Below, piece by piece: positions 42,474-51,223 of a stretch of DNA of 64,000 nucleotides. Each line of letters opens with the position of its first letter. Position 1 is the first letter of the stretch. The notes under the pieces are model-generated. The model was not told the DNA's origin. It made no database searches and worked only from the letters and a program-made list of their open reading frames with translations. Made by a program: the position numbers and the translations under genes. The DNA is taken from the NCBI GenBank assembly GCA_016879935.1, contig JAACJQ010000227.1, positions 1 through 64,000 of the forward strand, in the 5' to 3' direction. This DNA comes from Archangiaceae bacterium. GTDB taxonomy: Bacteria; Myxococcota; Myxococcia; Myxococcales; Myxococcaceae.

Positions 42474-44590
42474 TACTTCGCGCCCTCGGCTGGAGGAGAC
42501 ACCTTCGAGACGGCCGTCGACGCCGCTTCGCGGACGCGGAGCGAGTAGTCACCCTTCAGCGCGTCGAGGCTCTCGAGCTGGGACTTCGCGCCTTCGCCCT
42601 GAAGCGCGAGCGCGTCGGCGGCGGCCGCGCGAACCCCCGAAGAGTCGCTGAAGAGTTCGCGCCCGAGGGCAGCCACCGCCTCGGGTGACTTCACCTTGCC
42701 GATCGAGGCGATCAGCTCGCGTCGGCCGACGACCGTGTCCTGCCTGAGCAGCTCGGCGATCGCGCCCACCGACTCGGGAGCCTGCAGCTCGGCGAGAATC
42801 GCTGCTGCGGTCGAGCCATCGGCGCCGCCCTCTTTCACCAACGCCAACAGAATCGGAGCAGCGGTGGGCGGCAATGGCTGAGAGCGCAACGGCTCAACGA
42901 GCCGCGACCGATCACCGACGAGCTGAGCGATCGCCTCGAGCACCGCGACGCGCCCCTCGTTCGACGTCTCAGCCAGTGCCTGCGCGGCGGCGGCCTGCAC
43001 CGAACGTTCGGCATCGAGCAGCGCGACCTTCACCACGCCGACGGTCTCGGGCCCGAGCATCGCGAGGCCTGCGTAGGCGGCAGCGCGCAGCGTGGGCGAC
43101 TGCTCTTCGGTGAACGGCTCGATCTTCGCGCGGGCTCCGTCGACCTTGAGGCGGCCGAGCGCCCGAAGCAGCGCGCCCATCAGCTGGTACTGCTCCTCGG
43201 TGCCGTCATCGACGATCTCGCGCGGAGGACGAGCCTGGAGCGGTACCTTGCCGCGCTCCTTGAGCCGCTGCGCATCGAGCGCCTGCACGCGCTTGAGCAT
43301 CTCCGAGGTGCGCGCTTTCGAGACGCGGTTGAAGGCATCGTGCTCGGGTGGTGCCTCGTCAGGGTTGAAGCCGGGGGCGTACTTGAGGGCGAGATCGGCC
43401 GGAATCCAGTCGGCGCGAAGGGGCTCGATCGCTTTGAGCTCGGCCTCGAACGCCTTGATCACCGCGCCGGCGCTCGCGGGGTCGCGCAGCTCGGCCAGCG
43501 TGTCGACGGCGAGTCGGCGCGTGAGGGGATCGTTCGACGTGAGGAGCGGCGTCACTTTCGCCGCGTGCTCCTTGAAGGCGGGCCCGAGCGCGATGAAGGC
43601 GCGCAGCGCGGGGTTCGGAGAGCCCGTCTTCAGCTTCTCGAGGAGCGGTTCAGCTGGGCACCCACCACGCTGACGCAGCTCTTTGCCCGCCGCGTCGACC
43701 TCGGGCCCACCACCACTCGCGACCACGTCACACAGTGCCTTGTTCGTCTCGGGGCCCGCGGGCAACGCGATGATCGCCCGGGTCGCCAACGGGCTCGACG
43801 GGCTGCCCTCGAGGGCCACGGCCGTCAGCTTGGGGAGCGCGCTCGGATCTTTCAGGCGTGACAGCGCTTCGCAGGCCGCTTCGCGCAGCTCGGGAAAGTT
43901 CTCGTCGAGCAGCGCGGTGAGCGCCGGCACTGCGCGAACGTCGCGAGCCGAGCCCAGCCCACGCGCGGCCGCCGCCGCGAGCACCACCTGCTTGTCCTTC
44001 AGCAGGGGCACGAGGCGATTCACGGCCTCCGGTCGACCGGAGCGGCCGAGCTCCTCCGCGGCCCCCACCCGCTCGGGCAAGGCGCCGTCTTGCAGGGCCT
44101 TCAGGTTCTGCTCCCAGATCGAGTTCGCCTCGGCGGCGACACAGCTGGCCATCGCCCCGGGCACGTTCGCGCTCTTGAGGCCTTCGACGATCACCAGCCG
44201 CGTGCTGCGCCCTCGCCGCGAGTACTGCAGCGTGAGGTACCCGCGCGCCTTGTCGTTGCGAATCACCGCCAGGGAACGGGCTGCAGCCGCCTGAACGTCT
44301 TCGTCGGGGTCACCAAGCGCCTCACCGAGCAAGTCGACCACCCGCGGGTCGGCGCTCTTGCCGAGCGCGCCCATCGCCTCGGCGCGCACCATGCCCACGG
44401 GGTCTCTCGCGGCCTGGGTGAAGAGCGGCAGATCGTCGGCATCGAACTTCTCGGCGAGCTTCTTCACTGCGATGGCGCGCTCGTCGGGGCGCGGGCTCTG
44501 CAGCTGCGCGAGCCACTTGTCGCGGCCACCCGAGCACGCCGCCAGCCACACGATCGAGGAGAGGCAGATGAACCGGGCCGACATGCCCAT
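42473..44590 (-). CDS. HEAT-repeat lipoprotein
   Basis: A 705-residue lipoprotein from the ATG at 44590 (GGAG seven bases upstream; signal ending VWLAAC). The mature protein consists of HEAT/PBS-lyase-type repeats of about 31 residues with recurrent D-(D/E)-A-A-A and A-A-x-A-L patterns, such as DPDEDVQAAAARSLAVI, DERAIAVKKLAEKF and LAETSNEGRVAVLEAI. Such solenoids bind proteins; here the location is the periplasmic side of a membrane. It sits between rluB and the cyclic-nucleotide protein, overlapping the latter's start codon. Partner unknown. Confidence 0.85.
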   Translation of the reverse strand: MGMSARFICLSSIVWLAACSGGRDKWLAQLQSPRPDERAIAVKKLAEKFDADDLPLFTQAARDPVGMVRAEAMGALGKSADPRVVDLLGEALGDPDEDVQAAAARSLAVIRNDKARGYLTLQYSRRGRSTRLVIVEGLKSANVPGAMASCVAAEANSIWEQNLKALQDGALPERVGAAEELGRSGRPEAVNRLVPLLKDKQVVLAAAAARGLGSARDVRAVPALTALLDENFPELREAACEALSRLKDPSALPKLTAVALEGSPSSPLATRAIIALPAGPETNKALCDVVASGGGPEVDAAGKELRQRGGCPAEPLLEKLKTGSPNPALRAFIALGPAFKEHAAKVTPLLTSNDPLTRRLAVDTLAELRDPASAGAVIKAFEAELKAIEPLRADWIPADLALKYAPGFNPDEAPPEHDAFNRVSKARTSEMLKRVQALDAQRLKERGKVPLQARPPREIVDDGTEEQYQLMGALLRALGRLKVDGARAKIEPFTEEQSPTLRAAAYAGLAMLGPETVGVVKVALLDAERSVQAAAAQALAETSNEGRVAVLEAIAQLVGDRSRLVEPLRSQPLPPTAAPILLALVKEGGADGSTAAAILAELQAPESVGAIAELLRQDTVVGRRELIASIGKVKSPEAVAALGRELFSDSSGVRAAAADALALQGEGAKSQLESLDALKGDYSLRVREAASTAVSKVSPPAEGAK

Positions 44591-44626
44591 GGTTGTACTC
44601 CGCAGGTGGCGCACCGAGGGCGACAT

Positions 44627-45511
44627 TCAGGAACGAGTGGGAGTCTCGCGTTCACGTCGGTCAGCGCGTTGCCGAGGCCCGCCCTCTGAGCGCCGGGGCG
44701 GTTCGGGCGCCTCTTCCTCGGGCTCGTCCTTCCCGATGCCATGGCCGTGGCGGCGCGGGGGCAGCTTGAGCGCCGGGTCGGCGCCGCCCTTGCCTTCCGA
44801 GATCTGGTGAATGCGCTTCACCTCTTCGGTGGTGAGCTCACGCAGGTGTCCCGGCTTCAGGCCATCGACGGGAATGCCGGCGTGGCTGGGGCGGAACAGG
44901 CGCACGACGGGGTGACCGATCGCCGCGCACAGTCGCTTGATCAGGTGGGGCCGGCCTTCGGTGACGACGAGCCGGAGCCAGGTGTTCTTGTCGGCCTTCT
45001 CGAAGCGCGAGACGTCAGTGGGCTTGGCGAAGCCGTCTTCGAGGCGCACGCCGCCGCGCAGCTTCTCGAGCGACGCGTCGGTCGGGTCGCCCTTCACCTT
45101 CGCGAGGTAGACGCGGCGAACCTGATGACGCGGGTGCATCAGCTTGTTCGCGACGTCGCCGTCGTCGGTGAGCAGCAAGGCGCCTTCCGCGTCGTAGTCG
45201 AGGCGGCCGACGGGAAAGACGCGAGACGGAACGCCGTGCAGGTAGTCGCTGATCGTCGGGCGGCCCTGAGGATCTTTCAGGGTCGTGACGACACCTGGCG
45301 GCTTGTAGAGCAGGAACCAGGTCTTCTCGCTCGGCGCGACCGCAGGTTTGCCGTCGACGACGACGAGATCTTTCGCGCCATCGACCTTCGTGCCGAGTTC
45401 ACGAACGATGGAGCCGTTCACCTTGACGCGCCCGGCGGTGATGAGCGTCTCGGCGGCACGACGTGAGGCGATGCCCGCGCGGGCGAGGTACTTCTGCAAC
45501 CGTTCCTGCAT
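44627..45511 (-). CDS. rluB: 23S rRNA pseudouridine synthase, RluB/RsuA type
   Basis: The 294-residue enzyme has an N-terminal S4 RNA-binding domain (RLQKYLARAGIASRRAAE) and the catalytic motif GRLDYDAEGALLLTDDGD, in which the Asp attacks uridine. The sequence WFLLYKPPGVVTT is typical of the RsuA/RluB/RluE/RluF group. The basic and acidic Pro-rich tail of about 50 residues is longer than in enterobacteria. Its position after scpB is a widely conserved arrangement and favours RluB (23S rRNA position 2605). Two bases separate it from scpB. Confidence 0.92.
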   Translation of the reverse strand: MQERLQKYLARAGIASRRAAETLITAGRVKVNGSIVRELGTKVDGAKDLVVVDGKPAVAPSEKTWFLLYKPPGVVTTLKDPQGRPTISDYLHGVPSRVFPVGRLDYDAEGALLLTDDGDVANKLMHPRHQVRRVYLAKVKGDPTDASLEKLRGGVRLEDGFAKPTDVSRFEKADKNTWLRLVVTEGRPHLIKRLCAAIGHPVVRLFRPSHAGIPVDGLKPGHLRELTTEEVKRIHQISEGKGGADPALKLPPRRHGHGIGKDEPEEEAPEPPRRSEGGPRQRADRRERETPTRS

Positions 45512-45513
45512 GA

Positions 45514-46482
45514 CTAGCTCCCCGCCGGTGGTGGCGTCGGGCCGCCGTCAGCGGGTGGAGGGGTTCCACCTTCAGGCGTCGGTTCTGGTGGTTTCGGCGG
45601 GTCGAGCACCTTCGACACGGCCTTGGTGGTGACGTCTGCGGTCTCGATGGCGCTCTCGAGCTGCTCGAGGGCAGCCTCCGAGGCCTTCTCCTGCTCGGCG
45701 ACGCGCGCCTGGAACGTGGGGTCGGCGAGCGACTCGACGGTGCCTGCGGCGGTGGGCCGTGGCGTCTCCTTCTCGACGATCTCCTGGTGCTCTTCGGTGA
45801 GCTCGTGGAACTCGCGCAGCGTGGGGAGCGCGTTCAGATCCTTCAAGGCGAAGAACTCGAGGAACTCGCGGGTGGTGCCGTAGAGAATCGGGCGACCCAC
45901 TTCTTCCTTCTTGCCGACGATCTTGATGAGGCGGCGGTCGAGGAGCGCCTTCAGCACGGCGCCAGAATCGACGCCGCGAATGTCTTCGATCTCGGGGCGT
46001 GTCACCGGCTGGCGGTAGGCGCAGATGGCGAGCGTCTCGAGGGCCGCGCGGGTGAGGCGCTGCGGCTTCACCTTGAGGAAGCGCTTCACGAAGTCGCTCG
46101 ACTCGGGAGCCGTGCGCAGCTGCCAGCCGCCGGCCACCTCGTGCAGCACGATGCCGGCGAGACCTTCACGGCGTTCGCCCTGCAGGGCTTCGAGGCCCTT
46201 CTGGAGCTTCTCGCGATCGATGCCGGTGGCGTCGAAGAGCTGATCGATCGTCTGCGGCTCGGCCGCCACGAAGAGCACGCTCTCGAGCACGTGCCGAACC
46301 TGGGCCTCGCTCAGCTTGCGTGCGCGCGCGACGACCTTCTCGAAGGGCGTCTCGAGATCGGGTGCGTCGATGGTCGCCGCTTCGACCTCGTCGAGCTCGG
46401 GGTCGGTCGACGGGCCGGCGGTGACGGCGGCGACCTCTTCTTCGGAGAAGGGCGAAGGCCCGCCGGACTTAGTGGTACTCAC
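45514..46482 (-). CDS. scpB: Segregation and condensation protein B
   Basis: ScpB pairs with the kleisin ScpA and SMC in chromosome condensation. The GTG at 46482 has GAGGAG seven bases upstream and lies 14 bases inside scpA, giving 322 residues. The two winged-helix domains are recognisable: LSEAQVRHVLESVLFVAAEPQ, LQTAPE-like GGWQLRTAPES, and LTRAALETLAICAYRQPVTR with DIRGVDSGAVLKALLDRRLI. N- and C-terminal acidic and Pro-rich extensions make it longer than most. The TRPEIEDIRG segment is a strong family signature. Confidence 0.94.
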   Translation of the reverse strand: MSTTKSGGPSPFSEEEVAAVTAGPSTDPELDEVEAATIDAPDLETPFEKVVARARKLSEAQVRHVLESVLFVAAEPQTIDQLFDATGIDREKLQKGLEALQGERREGLAGIVLHEVAGGWQLRTAPESSDFVKRFLKVKPQRLTRAALETLAICAYRQPVTRPEIEDIRGVDSGAVLKALLDRRLIKIVGKKEEVGRPILYGTTREFLEFFALKDLNALPTLREFHELTEEHQEIVEKETPRPTAAGTVESLADPTFQARVAEQEKASEAALEQLESAIETADVTTKAVSKVLDPPKPPEPTPEGGTPPPADGGPTPPPAGS

Positions 46483-47341
46483 GATCGATCTCCTCGGAAC
46501 CCAGGTTCTGCGCCGCGACCGACGACAACGCGTCATCGCGCTCGCTGATCATGATTTCTCCGCCCACCTCGGCCTGGAACACGCGCAGGAACCGGTGTTT
46601 GCACATCTCGAGCATGGCGAGGAACGTGATGATGACCTGGCTGCGCTGGCGAAGGCCTTCGAAGAGCGTGAAGAAGCCCACCGACGCGCCCTTCCCTGCG
46701 GCCTTCACCTGATCGGCCACCTTGCGCATCGCGGCCGACAACGACATCACCTCGCGCACCACCTCGTGCTGCTTCTGCGGAATGAGCTTCTCGAGCACGC
46801 GATCGAGGGCCTCGATCAGTTTGTAGACGCTGACCTCCTGCAGGCCGACCTCTTCGGCGTCGAGCGGAATCTCGTGCGTCGTCACGCGGCGCGGGAACAC
46901 GTCGCGATCGAGCAGATCGTTCATCGCGAGCTGCTCGGCCGAGTGTTTGTACTTCTGGTACTCGAGCAGGCGGCGCACGAGCTCGGCGCGCGGGTCGAGG
47001 GGCTCCTGCGCCAGCTCGCCACCCTCGGGGCCGGCCACACGTTCTTCGCGCGGCAACAGCATGCGCGACTTGAGGTGCAGCAGCGTCGACGCCATCACCA
47101 GGAACTCGCCGGCGATGTCGAGATCGATCTGCCGCATCTGCTCGAGGTGCGCGAGGTACTTCTCGGTGATCAGCGCGATCGGAATGTCGAGGATGTCGAC
47201 CTTGTGCTCGCGGATCAGGTGCAGGAGCAGGTCGAGCGGGCCTTCGAAGTTGGGCAACGCGATGCGGAAGGCATCGTGCGGCGCCACCACCTCGCCCAGC
47301 CCGTCGTCAGGTGCAGGACTCACGTCCTTCACGTTGGCCAA
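46469..47341 (-). CDS. scpA: Segregation and condensation protein A
   Basis: The kleisin that bridges SMC heads. The N-terminal LPNFEGPLDLLLHLIREHKVDILDIPI and the helix LAHLEQMRQIDLDIAGEFLVMAS are diagnostic. The winged-helix C-terminus (SQVIITFLAMLEMCKHRFLRV) binds SMC. I chose the TTG at 47341, seven bases after GGGAG; the GTG at 47332 is nearly as good, and the frame upstream to 47536 lies in the gene-spacing region and lacks support. It is first in a probable operon scpA-scpB-rluB-HEAT-cNMP. Confidence 0.92.
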   Translation of the reverse strand: MANVKDVSPAPDDGLGEVVAPHDAFRIALPNFEGPLDLLLHLIREHKVDILDIPIALITEKYLAHLEQMRQIDLDIAGEFLVMASTLLHLKSRMLLPREERVAGPEGGELAQEPLDPRAELVRRLLEYQKYKHSAEQLAMNDLLDRDVFPRRVTTHEIPLDAEEVGLQEVSVYKLIEALDRVLEKLIPQKQHEVVREVMSLSAAMRKVADQVKAAGKGASVGFFTLFEGLRQRSQVIITFLAMLEMCKHRFLRVFQAEVGGEIMISERDDALSSVAAQNLGSEEIDREYH

Positions 47342-47441
47342 GAGATCGCTCCCAGGCCGGGAAATCGGCCTCGCAGTCGTATAGCCCAGCCAGCGGCAAA
47401 CGCGACTCCCCGACCGTCGAAAGGGCCGGGAGCCCCCGAAA

Positions 47442-50093
47442 TCAGGGCAGCTGCACCTCTTTTGGGACCAACAGCCGGGTGCCTGCGTCGGCAACTCCGC
47501 TGCTGCCCGTAGCCCCCCAGGCGAACAGGCGCCCATCGGCGGTCAGTGCAACAGAGGTGTCGCCACCTGCACCCAGCTTGACCACGTTCGACGGAAGCCC
47601 GACGACCTGAACGGGGCTCGAGGCGCTCGTCGTGGTGCCGTTGCCGAGCTGCCCCTGGGTGTTCGTGCCCCACGCCCAGACGAGGCCTGCGGAGTCGAGC
47701 GCCAGCGCGTGTGAATCGCCCGCCTCGAGGTCGACGACGTCGGTCACTCCGAGCACGGCGGGCATGGCGAACTGGTAGCGGCCGTTGGGAATCGCGGGCG
47801 CTCCGAACGAGAAGCCATCTTGATCGCCGAAGACGAAGACCCCGGCATCTGACGTCGCGATGTAGCCGCACGAGTTGCCGCACGCGAAGTCGACGACGTT
47901 CGCAATGGGTGTGTTGCCGACCTTGACGATGGAAGCGGCACCGGGCTCTCCGCCCGTGAAGCGGGTGTAGCCCACGCCGATCGCTTCGACGTTGTCGTTG
48001 CGGCCCACCGAGTACATCGCGCCGCTGCTCGTGATGAAGGTCGTGAAGTAGTTGCAGCTGATCGTTCGACTCAGGCCCGTCACGACTCCGGCGTCGGCGA
48101 AGCGGAGCGTGCGCGGCGTGGCAGTGGCTCCGCCGGGTTGAGAGTTCGCGGCGCCCCAGCAACTGCCGGTGCCGTCACCGTGAATGGCGCAGTTGGGCCC
48201 GAAACCGGCGCGCGAGTTCGCGAGGCTGACGACGTTCGACAGACCGGGAATGGTGACGAACGATGGGAGCGGGACGGGGCTGGGCCCACAGTCCATCGAG
48301 TTGCCGACGCAGGTAACCGTGCCGTCGGAACGCAAGAACAGGGAGATCGAGCCCAGCGTGTTGGTGGCCGTGGCGGTGACGTCGGTGAGCGACGGAATGA
48401 ACCCGAACGTCGGCACGGTCATGCCGGTGCAGGCGCCGCCGCTCCCCGTCATCAGCACGAGGCCGTCCTGGCGAACGACGTAGCGGCAGTTCGAGACGTA
48501 GCCCAGCGCAGCGGGCGCGCTCGGCTGAACGATCACCACGTTGACCGCTGCAATGAGCGAGGTGGTCATGTTGCCGGCCAGATCGCGGGCTCGAGCGACG
48601 AAGCGGTGAGCGCCGTTGTTCATCGCCGTGAAGCTCCGGGTGAACTGGTACTGGTTGCCCGACGTCGGCGCTGATCGCTGTTCGACGAGCGTGAGCCCCT
48701 CGAAGAGCTCGACGAGCGTCACGCCGACGTTGTCGGTCGCGGTCGCGGTGATCGTGACGGCCCCAGCGGCCGTGATCGTATTGGGTGCAATCACGAGCTG
48801 AATGACTGGTGGTGTCGTGTCGGGAACTCCGGCGTCGACCGCGCTTCCGCCTGCACTTCCTCCGGCTGCGCTTCCTCCGGCTGCGCTTCCACCGCCTGCA
48901 CTTCCTCCGGCTGCACTTCCTCCGGCTGCGCTTCCACCCGCACTTCCACCGGCCGCACTTCCACCGGCCGCACTTCCACCGCCTGCGCTTCCACCGCCTG
49001 CACTTCCACCGGCCGCACTTCCACCTGCGGCGCTTCCACCTGCGGCGCTTCCACCGGCTGCACTTCCACCTGCCGCGCTACCACCTGCCGCGCTTCCGCC
49101 TGCCGCGCTTCCGCCTGCCGCGCTACCACCTGCCGCGCTTCCACCCGCTGCACTTCCACCGGAGGAACCTCCGCCAGCGCTTCCACCGCCGAACGAGATC
49201 GTCCCCTCCCCCGCTTCGAGTTCGTACGGTCCCACCTCATTCGGGCCCGCCTGAACCAGCACACCATCGACTCGCAGCGGTCGAAGCCCCTGCTTCTCGA
49301 ACGCGAGCGAGTACACGCCTGTCGCGAGTGACTCGAAGACGAAAGTCCCGGCGGAATCGGTCGACACGTTGATCGTCGTCCCCTTCACTGCTCGAACCTG
49401 AACGGCCGCGATCGGAGTCCCATCAGCGAGGGCCACCTTTCCCGTCAGGCGACCAACCGGAGCCTGGCCAGGGCTCGCGCGCAGCGTCACCGTGCCCACG
49501 CGCTTCTCTTCGGCGGCTGCGACCGACAGCGGCGTCGCCTCAGCCGCGTACCCGCTCTTGAAGAACGCGAGCACGAGGTCGCCTTCGGGAACGCCTGAGA
49601 GAACGAACGAGCCATCGTCTCCGGTGCGCGCGACCTGCGGCAGCTGGGGCAGGAAGACGTCGACCCCGCCATGACCGCTCGGCAGCAGAGCCCGATCGCC
49701 GAGCAGCACCCGGCCCGAGATCGTCGCGTTGCGACCGAGCACGACGGTCCCGAGGTTCACGTCTTTTCCGAAGCCGGCCTGCAAGGCCTCGAGCGTGAAG
49801 GCCCGGGCACGATCGACCGTACCGTCGGTGTCAGCGTCGAACTGAAACAGCAGGCGACCCGAGGTTGCAGTGAGCCCCGAGAGGACGACCGCGCCTTCGT
49901 CATCGGCAGTCGCAGTCTGGCCGGTGCTCACGAGCGTCACGGTTGCCCGCTTCGCAGCGACGAGGTCGGCGCGGCCAGGCACGGCGGTCACGACGCTCGC
50001 GCGAATCGTTCCCGGCTTCACCTGCTGGCGCTGCGGCAGGCCGACATCGAGACAGCCGACCAACGTCATGGCCAACCAGAAGAAGCGCTTCAT
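47442..50093 (-). CDS. Lipoprotein with carboxypeptidase-regulatory-like, Gly/Ser/Ala repeat, Ig-like and RCC1 domains
   Basis: The 883-residue lipoprotein starts at the ATG at 50093 (signal ending TLVGC). Three carboxypeptidase-regulatory-like beta domains (LTGKVALADGTPIAAVQVRA and similar) occupy residues 30-290. A low-complexity linker of GGSAA-type units runs at about 300-415. An Ig-like domain (ATDNVGVTLVELFEG) follows. The C-terminal 350 residues are RCC1-like beta-propeller blades, ending VWAWGTNTQGQLGNGTTTS and LFAWGATGSSG. RCC1 propellers in bacterial surface proteins have no known common function. It lies 28 bases beyond trpS on the same strand. Confidence 0.8.
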   Translation of the reverse strand: MKRFFWLAMTLVGCLDVGLPQRQQVKPGTIRASVVTAVPGRADLVAAKRATVTLVSTGQTATADDEGAVVLSGLTATSGRLLFQFDADTDGTVDRARAFTLEALQAGFGKDVNLGTVVLGRNATISGRVLLGDRALLPSGHGGVDVFLPQLPQVARTGDDGSFVLSGVPEGDLVLAFFKSGYAAEATPLSVAAAEEKRVGTVTLRASPGQAPVGRLTGKVALADGTPIAAVQVRAVKGTTINVSTDSAGTFVFESLATGVYSLAFEKQGLRPLRVDGVLVQAGPNEVGPYELEAGEGTISFGGGSAGGGSSGGSAAGGSAAGGSAAGGSAAGGSAAGGSAAGGSAAGGSAAGGSAAGGSAAGGSAGGGSAGGGSAAGGSAAGGSAGGSAAGGSAAGGSAGGGSAAGGSAAGGSAGGSAVDAGVPDTTPPVIQLVIAPNTITAAGAVTITATATDNVGVTLVELFEGLTLVEQRSAPTSGNQYQFTRSFTAMNNGAHRFVARARDLAGNMTTSLIAAVNVVIVQPSAPAALGYVSNCRYVVRQDGLVLMTGSGGACTGMTVPTFGFIPSLTDVTATATNTLGSISLFLRSDGTVTCVGNSMDCGPSPVPLPSFVTIPGLSNVVSLANSRAGFGPNCAIHGDGTGSCWGAANSQPGGATATPRTLRFADAGVVTGLSRTISCNYFTTFITSSGAMYSVGRNDNVEAIGVGYTRFTGGEPGAASIVKVGNTPIANVVDFACGNSCGYIATSDAGVFVFGDQDGFSFGAPAIPNGRYQFAMPAVLGVTDVVDLEAGDSHALALDSAGLVWAWGTNTQGQLGNGTTTSASSPVQVVGLPSNVVKLGAGGDTSVALTADGRLFAWGATGSSGVADAGTRLLVPKEVQLP
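48835..49170. repeat. 15-bp tandem repeat encoding Gly-Gly-Ser-Ala-Ala/Gly
   Basis: Roughly two dozen near-identical 15-base units (GCTTCCACCTGCCGC-type on the plus strand), in frame inside the RCC1 lipoprotein. They code a flexible surface linker. Third-base variation between copies shows some age. Confidence 0.85.
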
Positions 50094-50121
50094 GTGAACG
50101 TCCCCCGACGACGACGAAACT

Positions 50122-51153
50122 TCAGAGCCCGACTGCGTCACGAACCCGCTTGATGACGGGCGCAGCATAGCCCCGGGCCTTCTCGGCTCCGGCCTTCAGA
50201 ATGCGCTCGACCTCGGCCGGCTCCTTCATGAGTTCGTTGTAGCGCTGCCGAGCGGCACCGAACTCCTGCTTGTAGCCATCGAGCAAGAGCCCCTTGAAGT
50301 AGCCGTAGCCGTTCGTCTTCGGATCTCCGCCGGTCCTCCAGGCCTTGTCGGCATCGGCGAAGGCAGCGGGCGGCAGCACGACCTTGAGCAGATCGTAGAG
50401 CGGCTGGTTCTCGGTCGGCTTCGGAGACTCGGGCGGCGTGGAGTCGGTCTTCACCGACTTGATCTGCTTCTCGACCTCTTTGTCGGGCGCGAACAGATCG
50501 ATGGTGTTGCCGTAGCTCTTCGACATCTTCTGGCCGTCACGCCCGGGCACGACGGCGGTCTCGTCGCGGGTTCGCTCGACGGGCAGCTTGAAGACGCCCG
50601 CCTTCTTCGACTTCTCGCCAGTCGGGTCCTGCGGGTCGTAGCCGGTCACGTAGGCGACGTTGAACTTCGTGGCCCAGTCGCGGGTGAACTCGAGGTGCTG
50701 CTTCTGGTCCTTCCCGACCGGCACCACATCGGAGTCGTAGAGCAGAATGTCGGCAGCCATGAGCACCGGGTACGCGAACAGCCCGAACTCGGGGTTCGTG
50801 ATGCCGCGGTTCTCGATCTTGTCGCGGTAGCTGTGCGCGCGCTCGAGGTTCGACATGGGCACGACGCTGCCGAGAATCCAGTACAGCTCGGTGACTTCGG
50901 GAATGTCGCTCTGCCGAAAGAGCGTCGCCTTGTTCGGGTCGAGGCCGAGGGCGAGATAGGCCAGCGCCGTCTCGAAGGTGAGCTGCCGGGCCTGGAGCGG
51001 GTCCTTCACGCTCGTGAGCGCGTGGTAGTTCGCGATGAAGTACAGCGCGTCGCCCTCGTGCTGCATGCGCACGAACTCGCGAATTGCGCCGTAGTAGTTG
51101 CCGAGGTGGAGCCGACCGGAAGACTGAACGCCGCTGAGTGTCCGAAGTGCCAT
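50122..51153 (-). CDS. trpS: Tryptophanyl-tRNA synthetase
   Basis: A class I synthetase of 343 residues. The HIGH motif appears as GRLHLGNY and the KMSKS loop as GQKMSKSYGN. VQSSGRLHLGNYYGAIREF and YDSDVVPVGKDQKQHLEFTR are typical of bacterial TrpRS. The C-terminal part contains a family-normal helical end (YNELMKEPAEVERIL). The protein begins at the ATG at 51153. It has an insertion around TGYDPQDPTGEKSKKAG relative to Bacillus TrpRS, seen in several Proteobacteria. Confidence 0.97.
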   Translation of the reverse strand: MALRTLSGVQSSGRLHLGNYYGAIREFVRMQHEGDALYFIANYHALTSVKDPLQARQLTFETALAYLALGLDPNKATLFRQSDIPEVTELYWILGSVVPMSNLERAHSYRDKIENRGITNPEFGLFAYPVLMAADILLYDSDVVPVGKDQKQHLEFTRDWATKFNVAYVTGYDPQDPTGEKSKKAGVFKLPVERTRDETAVVPGRDGQKMSKSYGNTIDLFAPDKEVEKQIKSVKTDSTPPESPKPTENQPLYDLLKVVLPPAAFADADKAWRTGGDPKTNGYGYFKGLLLDGYKQEFGAARQRYNELMKEPAEVERILKAGAEKARGYAAPVIKRVRDAVGL

Positions 51154-51223
51154 CGCGCGCCTTTGTGACGAAGCAGACGGTCAAAGTCCACTCTCGCTGA
51201 CAGGGCTGGCAGACTGGCGGCTC

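Noticed and set aside
48802-49254. Repeat block considered as a CRISPR array
   Set aside because: The units are contiguous 15-base codon repeats without spacers and lie in frame in a lipoprotein; no cas genes nearby. The same applies to the 41380-41590 and 52206-52563 blocks.
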